Origin: Nocardioides dongkuii
GTDB lineage: Bacteria; Actinomycetota; Actinomycetes; Propionibacteriales; Nocardioidaceae
DNA length: 64,000 nt
Direction: 5' to 3'
Assembly (NCBI RefSeq): GCF_014127485.1
Contig: NZ_CP059903.1
Location: forward strand, 3,594,001 to 3,658,000
Under the pieces are notes generated by a model. That model did not search any database and was not told the origin of the DNA. It saw only the letters and a list, made by a program, of their open reading frames with translations. This document shows positions 60,002-64,000 of this stretch, piece after piece (the stretch's first letter is position 1; each line of letters begins with the position of its first letter). Made by a program: the position numbers and the translations under genes.

Positions 60002-61855
60002 ATGACCGCCCAGCCCCCCGGCCACCTGCTGCACGAGCCGCACCACGACGGCTCGCCGACGTACCTCGAGCACGAGTCCCCCTCGCTCGGCTGGCCGGTC
60101 AAGGTCCGGGTCCGCACCTGGGCGGGCGACCCGGTCGAGTCGGTGTGGGTGCGCACGACGTACGACGCGGAGCCGACGTTCCACGCCTGCGGAGTCGTCT
60201 CGCACGAGGAGCACGCGGTCTGGTGGGAGGGCGAGCTGCCGGTGCACAACCCGGTGACCCACTACCGGTTCCTCCTCGCCGACGCCGACGGCAACCAGCG
60301 CTGGCTGACCGCCGCGGGCGTCGTGGAGCACGACGGGCCGGACACCTTCGACTTCCGGGTGACCGTCCACGAGCCCGCGCCGGACTGGGGGCGCGACGGC
60401 GTGGTCTACCAGGTCTTCCCGGACCGGTTCGCCCGCTCGGCCGCCGCCGACGAGCGCCCGGTGCCCGACTGGGCGGTCCCGGCGGAGTGGCACGACGAGG
60501 TGGTCTTCGAGGGCAGCGACCCGCACACGCCGCTGCAGTACTTCGGCGGCGACCTCGACGGCGTCGTCGAGCACCTCGACCACGTCGCGGCGACCGGCGC
60601 CACGATCCTCTACACGACGCCGGTCTTCCCCGGGGAGAGCAACCACCGCTACAACGCCTCGACGTTCGCCGGCGTGGACCCGCTGCTCGGCGGCGACGCG
60701 GCGTACGCCCGGCTCAGCAGCGCCGTGCACGAGCGCGGCTGGCGGCTGCTCGGCGACCTCACCACCAACCACACCGGCGACACCCACGAGTGGTTCGTGC
60801 AGGCGTCGGCGGACCCGGCGTCCCCGACGCGGAGCTGGTACTACTTCAACCACGACGGCAGCTACGAGTGCTGGCTCGGGCACGGCACGCTGCCGAAGCT
60901 CAACCTCGCCGACCCCTCGCTGCGCGCAGCGATGGTCGAGGGCCCCGACTCCGTCGTGGCGCGCTGGCTGCGGCCGCCGTACGACGTGGACGGGTGGCGC
61001 ATCGACGTCGCGAACATGACCGGCCGCCTGGGCGCGATCGACGTCAACAACGACGTCGCGCAGGCGGTACGCCGGACCGCGGCCGCCGAGCGGCCCGACC
61101 CGCTGGTGATCGGCGAGCACAACCACGACGCGTCCGGCGACCTGGACGGCGACGGCTGGCACGGGACGATGAACTACTCGGGGTTCTCCTGGCCGGTGTG
61201 GTCGTGGCTGCGCGACCCCGAGTCGCCGGCGCGCTCCTTCGGCCGGCCGCTGCCGGTGCCCCGGCGGACCGGCCCGCTGGTGCACCGCACGCTGCGGGAG
61301 TGGCTGGCCCGCTACGGCTGGCTGGCCGCGTCGACCTCGTGGAACATCCTCGGCTCCCACGACAGCGCCCGGATCCGCACGGTCACCGGCTCCGGCGAGG
61401 TGCACCGGGTCGCGGCCGGGCTGCAGTTCACCCTCCCCGGCGTACCCATGATCTTCGCGGGCGACGAGATCGGCCTCGAGGGCGTGCTCGGCGAGGACTC
61501 GCGGCGCCCGATGCCGTGGGACCGCCCCGAGCTCTGGGACCGCGCCACCCTCGCGGCGTACGGCGCGCTCGCGGCCGCCCGCCGCGACCACGACGCGCTG
61601 CGCCGCGGCGGGCTGCGGTGGGCCCACGTCGACGACGACACGATGGTCTTCCTGCGCGAGCACCCCTCGGGCTCGGTGCTCGTCTGCGCCCGCCGCTCCG
61701 CCGGGCCCGCGCTCGACCTCCCCGCGGGTCCGCTGGGCCTCACCGACGGGTCGCTGCTGCTCGCCACCGAGGGTGACGGCCCCGACCTCCGGGACCGCCG
61801 CGGCGTCGTACGACTGCCTGCCGGCGGCCCGGGTCTCTGGATCTGGCGCCTCTGA
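60002..61855 (+). CDS. GH13 alpha-glucan hydrolase or transferase
   Basis: A 617-residue GH13 enzyme of the neopullulanase/cyclomaltodextrinase type. An N-terminal beta domain (about residues 20-125; PTYLEHESPSLGWPVKVRVR) precedes the TIM barrel. Catalytic residues: nucleophile Asp in DGWRIDVANMTG, acid/base Glu in LVIGEHNHD, and Asp in LGSHDSARI. It acts on alpha-1,4 or alpha-1,6 glucans such as maltodextrin or glycogen. No signal peptide, so it is intracellular. Divergent from the SDR pair. Confidence 0.9.
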   Translation: MTAQPPGHLLHEPHHDGSPTYLEHESPSLGWPVKVRVRTWAGDPVESVWVRTTYDAEPTFHACGVVSHEEHAVWWEGELPVHNPVTHYRFLLADADGNQRWLTAAGVVEHDGPDTFDFRVTVHEPAPDWGRDGVVYQVFPDRFARSAAADERPVPDWAVPAEWHDEVVFEGSDPHTPLQYFGGDLDGVVEHLDHVAATGATILYTTPVFPGESNHRYNASTFAGVDPLLGGDAAYARLSSAVHERGWRLLGDLTTNHTGDTHEWFVQASADPASPTRSWYYFNHDGSYECWLGHGTLPKLNLADPSLRAAMVEGPDSVVARWLRPPYDVDGWRIDVANMTGRLGAIDVNNDVAQAVRRTAAAERPDPLVIGEHNHDASGDLDGDGWHGTMNYSGFSWPVWSWLRDPESPARSFGRPLPVPRRTGPLVHRTLREWLARYGWLAASTSWNILGSHDSARIRTVTGSGEVHRVAAGLQFTLPGVPMIFAGDEIGLEGVLGEDSRRPMPWDRPELWDRATLAAYGALAAARRDHDALRRGGLRWAHVDDDTMVFLREHPSGSVLVCARRSAGPALDLPAGPLGLTDGSLLLATEGDGPDLRDRRGVVRLPAGGPGLWIWRL

Positions 61856-61880
61856 GGGGGTGACTGGGACCCGGGGATCG

Positions 61881-61919
61881 CCTGAGAACATCAGGTCTCC
61901 CCGGTTCACCGGGGAGACC
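61881..61919. repeat. Hairpin repeat, GGTYTCCCCGG family, third copy
   Basis: CCTGAGAACATCA followed by a palindrome with arms GGTCTCCCCGG and CCGGGGAGACC (61894-61919). This is the inverted form of the unit at 45449-45487, with paired changes in the arms that keep the hairpin. It sits 25 bp past the GH13 stop and may be its terminator. Confidence 0.8.
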
Positions 61920-61943
61920 GCCCACTGAGGAGCAAGAACGACG

Positions 61944-62474
61944 ATGACCCACGACGACCTCCGCGCGACCCTGGACGAGATCTTCGCTGCTCGAGATCGG
62001 GAGGACATGGCCCCCACCATCGAGGCGTTCACCCGGGTCCTGGAGCAGCACCCGAACGATCCGGCCGTGCTGTACGAGGTCGGCGGGGCGTACGACACCG
62101 ACGGGCAGGAAGCGGTCGCGGCCGAGTACTACCGCCGAGCGATGGACGCCGGGCTCGAGGGCACGTGGCTGCGTCAGTGCTACCTGCAGTACGGCAGCAC
62201 GCTGCGCAACCTGGGGCTCTTCGACGAGAGCCTCGCCCTGTTCGACGAGGGGATCCGGCGGTTCCCCGAGTCGGAGTCGCTGGTGCTGTTCAGGTCGCTG
62301 ACGCTGCATGCGGCGGGGAGGCCGAGTGCTGCCCTCGGGTCCGTGCTCCAGCTGGTCGCCGACAAGTTCCGGACCGACGAGGTGCTCCGCTACGAGGCGG
62401 CGCTGCGCGGGAACGCCGCCTACCTGGAGTCGCTCGACGCGGATGCTCCGGCGGGTGCCGTGATCAGACGGTGA
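61944..62474 (+). CDS. TPR-repeat protein
   Basis: A 176-residue soluble protein with tetratricopeptide-like helices, e.g. EAFTRVLEQHPNDPAVLYEV, AVAAEYYRRAMDAGLEGTWL, and SLALFDEGIRRFPESESLVL. TPRs hold protein complexes; no enzyme motif. ATG follows GAGGAGCAAG. Its stop is TGA of the palindrome TGATCA, whose other strand gives the stop of the convergent monooxygenase. Confidence 0.82.
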   Translation: MTHDDLRATLDEIFAARDREDMAPTIEAFTRVLEQHPNDPAVLYEVGGAYDTDGQEAVAAEYYRRAMDAGLEGTWLRQCYLQYGSTLRNLGLFDESLALFDEGIRRFPESESLVLFRSLTLHAAGRPSAALGSVLQLVADKFRTDEVLRYEAALRGNAAYLESLDADAPAGAVIRR

Positions 62475-63509
62475 TCAGGCAGCCGTCCGCGGCTTCCAGC
62501 CCAGCGCCGGAGCCACGTGCGTCGCGAAGCTCTCGAGCACGTGGGCGTTGTAGTCGACGCCGAGCTGGTTGGGCACGGTGAGCAGCAGGGTGTCGGCGGC
62601 GGCGATCGCCTCGTCCTCGGCCAGCTCGCGGACCAGCTGGTCGGGCTCGGCGGCGTACGTCCGGCCGAAGCGGGCCGGGCCGCCCTCGAGCATGCCGACC
62701 TGGTCACGGCTGCGCGACTCGGCACCGAAGTACGCCCGGTCCTCGTCGCTGACCAGCGGGAAGATGCTGCGGCTGACCGAGACGCGCGGCTCGCGGGCGT
62801 GGCCCGCGGCCTTCCAGGCGTCGCGGAACAGCTGGATCTGCTCGGCCTGCAGCTGGTGGAACGGCACGCCGGTGTCCTCGGTGAGCAGGGTGGAGCTCAT
62901 CAGGTTCATCCCCTGCTCGGCCGTCCACTCCGCCGTACGCCGGGAGCCGGCGCCCCACCAGATGCGGTCGCGCAGCCCCTCGGAGAACGGCTCGACCCGC
63001 AGCAGCCCGGGCGGGTTCGGGAACATCGGTCGCGGGCTCGGCTCGGCGAACCCCTCGCCGCGCAGCACCTCGAGCAGCACCTCGGTGTGCCGCCGCGCCA
63101 TGTCGGCGTGGTCGGTGCCCTCGGCGGGCTGGTAGCCGAAGTAGCGGAACCCGTCGACCACCTGCTCCGGTGACCCCCGGCTGATGCCGAGCTGCAGCCG
63201 GCCGCCGGAGATCAGGTCGGCCGCCCCGGCGTCCTCGGCCATGTAGAGCGGGTTCTCGTAGCGCATGTCGATGACGCCGGTGCCGATCTCGATCCGGCTG
63301 GTCCGGGCGCCCACCGCGGCGAGCAGCGGGAACGGCGAGGCGAGCTGGCGGGCGAAGTGGTGCACCCGGAAGTACGCCCCGTCCGCGCCGAGCTCCTCGG
63401 CCGCGACGGCCAGGTCGATCGACTGCAGCAGCGCGTCGGCGGCCGACCGGGTCTGCGACTGCGGCGACGGCGTCCAGTGACCGAAGGACAGGAACCCGAA
63501 GTTCTTCAT
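62475..63509 (-). CDS. Luciferase-like (LLM class) flavin-dependent oxidoreductase
   Basis: A 344-residue LLM flavoprotein. TIM-barrel blocks: MKNFGFLSFGHWTP, ELGADGAYFRVHHFARQLAS, TSRIEIGTGVIDMRYENPLY, and GRLQLGISRGSPEQVVDG. Members oxidise small organic molecules with FMNH2 or F420. The residues do not tell which cofactor is used. Convergent with the TPR gene; the stop codons abut. Confidence 0.9.
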   Translation of the reverse strand: MKNFGFLSFGHWTPSPQSQTRSAADALLQSIDLAVAAEELGADGAYFRVHHFARQLASPFPLLAAVGARTSRIEIGTGVIDMRYENPLYMAEDAGAADLISGGRLQLGISRGSPEQVVDGFRYFGYQPAEGTDHADMARRHTEVLLEVLRGEGFAEPSPRPMFPNPPGLLRVEPFSEGLRDRIWWGAGSRRTAEWTAEQGMNLMSSTLLTEDTGVPFHQLQAEQIQLFRDAWKAAGHAREPRVSVSRSIFPLVSDEDRAYFGAESRSRDQVGMLEGGPARFGRTYAAEPDQLVRELAEDEAIAAADTLLLTVPNQLGVDYNAHVLESFATHVAPALGWKPRTAA

Positions 63510-63567
63510 GCCCAGCCAACGCCGGTTGAAGCGTCAATCTTCCCTGGCCGGACCCCGGCCCGGGTCC

Positions 63568-63573
63568 TAGGGT
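63568..63573 (+). promoter_or_regulatory. Leaderless -10 element of the DUF4032 gene
   Basis: TAGGGT, seven bases, ATG 63581. Confidence 0.5.
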
Positions 63574-63580
63574 GGCGGGC

Positions 63581-64000
63581 ATGCCGCTGCGCATCGTCGC
63601 CAGCCGGCCCGACCCGGCGATCGTCACCCTCCCGTGGTCCCTGCCGCTGGAGGAGTGGACCGACCAGCACGTCGTCCCGCTCCCCCGCGGGCTCTCCCGC
63701 CACGTCGTCCGGATCGTGCGCCTGGGCACCCGCACGTACGCGGTCAAGGAGACCGTGGCGGAGATCGCCTTCCGGGAGTACCGGCTGCTCCGCGACCTGC
63801 ACCGCCTCGGGCTGCCCGCGGTGGCGCCGCAGGGGGTCGTGACCGGCCGCGTCGACGCCCACGGCGAGGAGCTGCCGGCGGCGCTGCTGACCCAGCACCT
63901 GCGGTTCTCGCTGCCCTACCGCAGCCTGTTCGCCCACGGGCTGAGCGCCGACAGCCTCCCGGCGCTCGTCGACGCGCTGGTCGTGCTGCTGGTCCGGCTG
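63581..64000 (+). CDS. DUF4032-like protein, N-terminal part
   Basis: The first 140 codons of a gene that continues past the window. RLGTRTYAVKETVAEIAFRE and YRLLRDLHRLGLPAVAPQGV look like a kinase-like nucleotide lobe (Lys of VKET, Glu of FREYRLL), as in the actinobacterial DUF4032 family. Function unknown. Probably leaderless. Confidence 0.78.
   Translation, partial: MPLRIVASRPDPAIVTLPWSLPLEEWTDQHVVPLPRGLSRHVVRIVRLGTRTYAVKETVAEIAFREYRLLRDLHRLGLPAVAPQGVVTGRVDAHGEELPAALLTQHLRFSLPYRSLFAHGLSADSLPALVDALVVLLVRL

Overview
The window is high-GC DNA whose third codon positions are almost all G or C. The gene families, the leaderless promoters of the TANNNT-N6/7-RTG type, a DUF222/HNH endonuclease, a CysO-type sulfur carrier, DUF3263, a LexA box of the TCGAAC-N4-GTTCGA type and a groEL under CIRCE elements all point to an actinomycete. 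The dispersed GGTGGTYGAGC repeats fit Nocardioides or a close relative; that genus call is inference. This looks like ordinary chromosome. I see no prophage, no CRISPR array and no rRNA. There is one tRNA (Thr, TGT) and one IS110-family insertion sequence.

Layout. 1-3900: the 3' end of rtcB, a membrane protein divergent from a TetR regulator with twin operators between them, an MpaB-type oxygenase, and a ketosteroid-isomerase-like gene with a KstR-like operator. 3900-8600: an HD hydrolase overlapping an 8-oxoguanine-deaminase-like amidohydrolase, a repeat-flanked DUF222/HNH gene, and cutC with a DUF4031 gene. 8580-11100: a three-gene operon of WXG100-like helical proteins, a small orphan gene and a GntR regulator. 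11180-17560: an ABC exporter pair, a LexA-controlled but frameshifted alkB homologue, a LapA-like protein and an MFS transporter. 17550-30600: a form II CO-dehydrogenase-like molybdenum hydroxylase operon (S-L-M-G), a GAF regulator with a shared CRP-like palindrome, and the maturation genes XdhC, CoxE, CoxD and a MocA-type cytidylyltransferase. The IS110 element lies between coxD and mocA. 30600-36830: an ECF sigma factor with a membrane partner, groEL, an ATP-grasp gene, and an ECF42 sigma operon with two YCII/DGPF genes. 36800-45440: cysO, thrC behind a SAM-type riboswitch, otsB, a LytR_C protein, DUF3263, an oxidoreductase, otsA, an acetyltransferase and an alpha/beta hydrolase with a histone-like tail. 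45440-53950: a GPH transporter with a sphingosine-phosphate-lyase-like enzyme, a TetR regulator, and an operon of a Tat-exported flavin oxidase, a secreted beta-propeller and ung, then a DODA-type dioxygenase. 53960-64000: aldehyde dehydrogenase and GMC oxidoreductase, pdxY, tRNA-Thr, two overlapping SDR genes, a GH13 enzyme, a TPR protein, a luciferase-like monooxygenase and a DUF4032 gene that runs off the end.

How it fits together. Three AACnnGTT palindromes with a shared extended consensus sit before the ketosteroid isomerase, the GMC/ALDH operon and the SDR pair. This suggests one TetR-type (KstR-like) regulon for steroid or other hydrophobic alcohol oxidation. The cox genes form a coherent enzyme-plus-maturation locus whose active-site motif (AYRGAGR) is form II, so its true substrate is open. 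Several tight couplings (ATGA, GTGA and two probable CTGA overlaps) define operons. I found no complete novel defence or secretion system. The most interesting items are the riboswitch on thrC with an extra hairpin, the KstR-like regulon, the SOS-controlled broken alkB, the WXG-like trio, the hydrolase with a DNA-binding-like tail, and three families of palindromic dispersed repeats.
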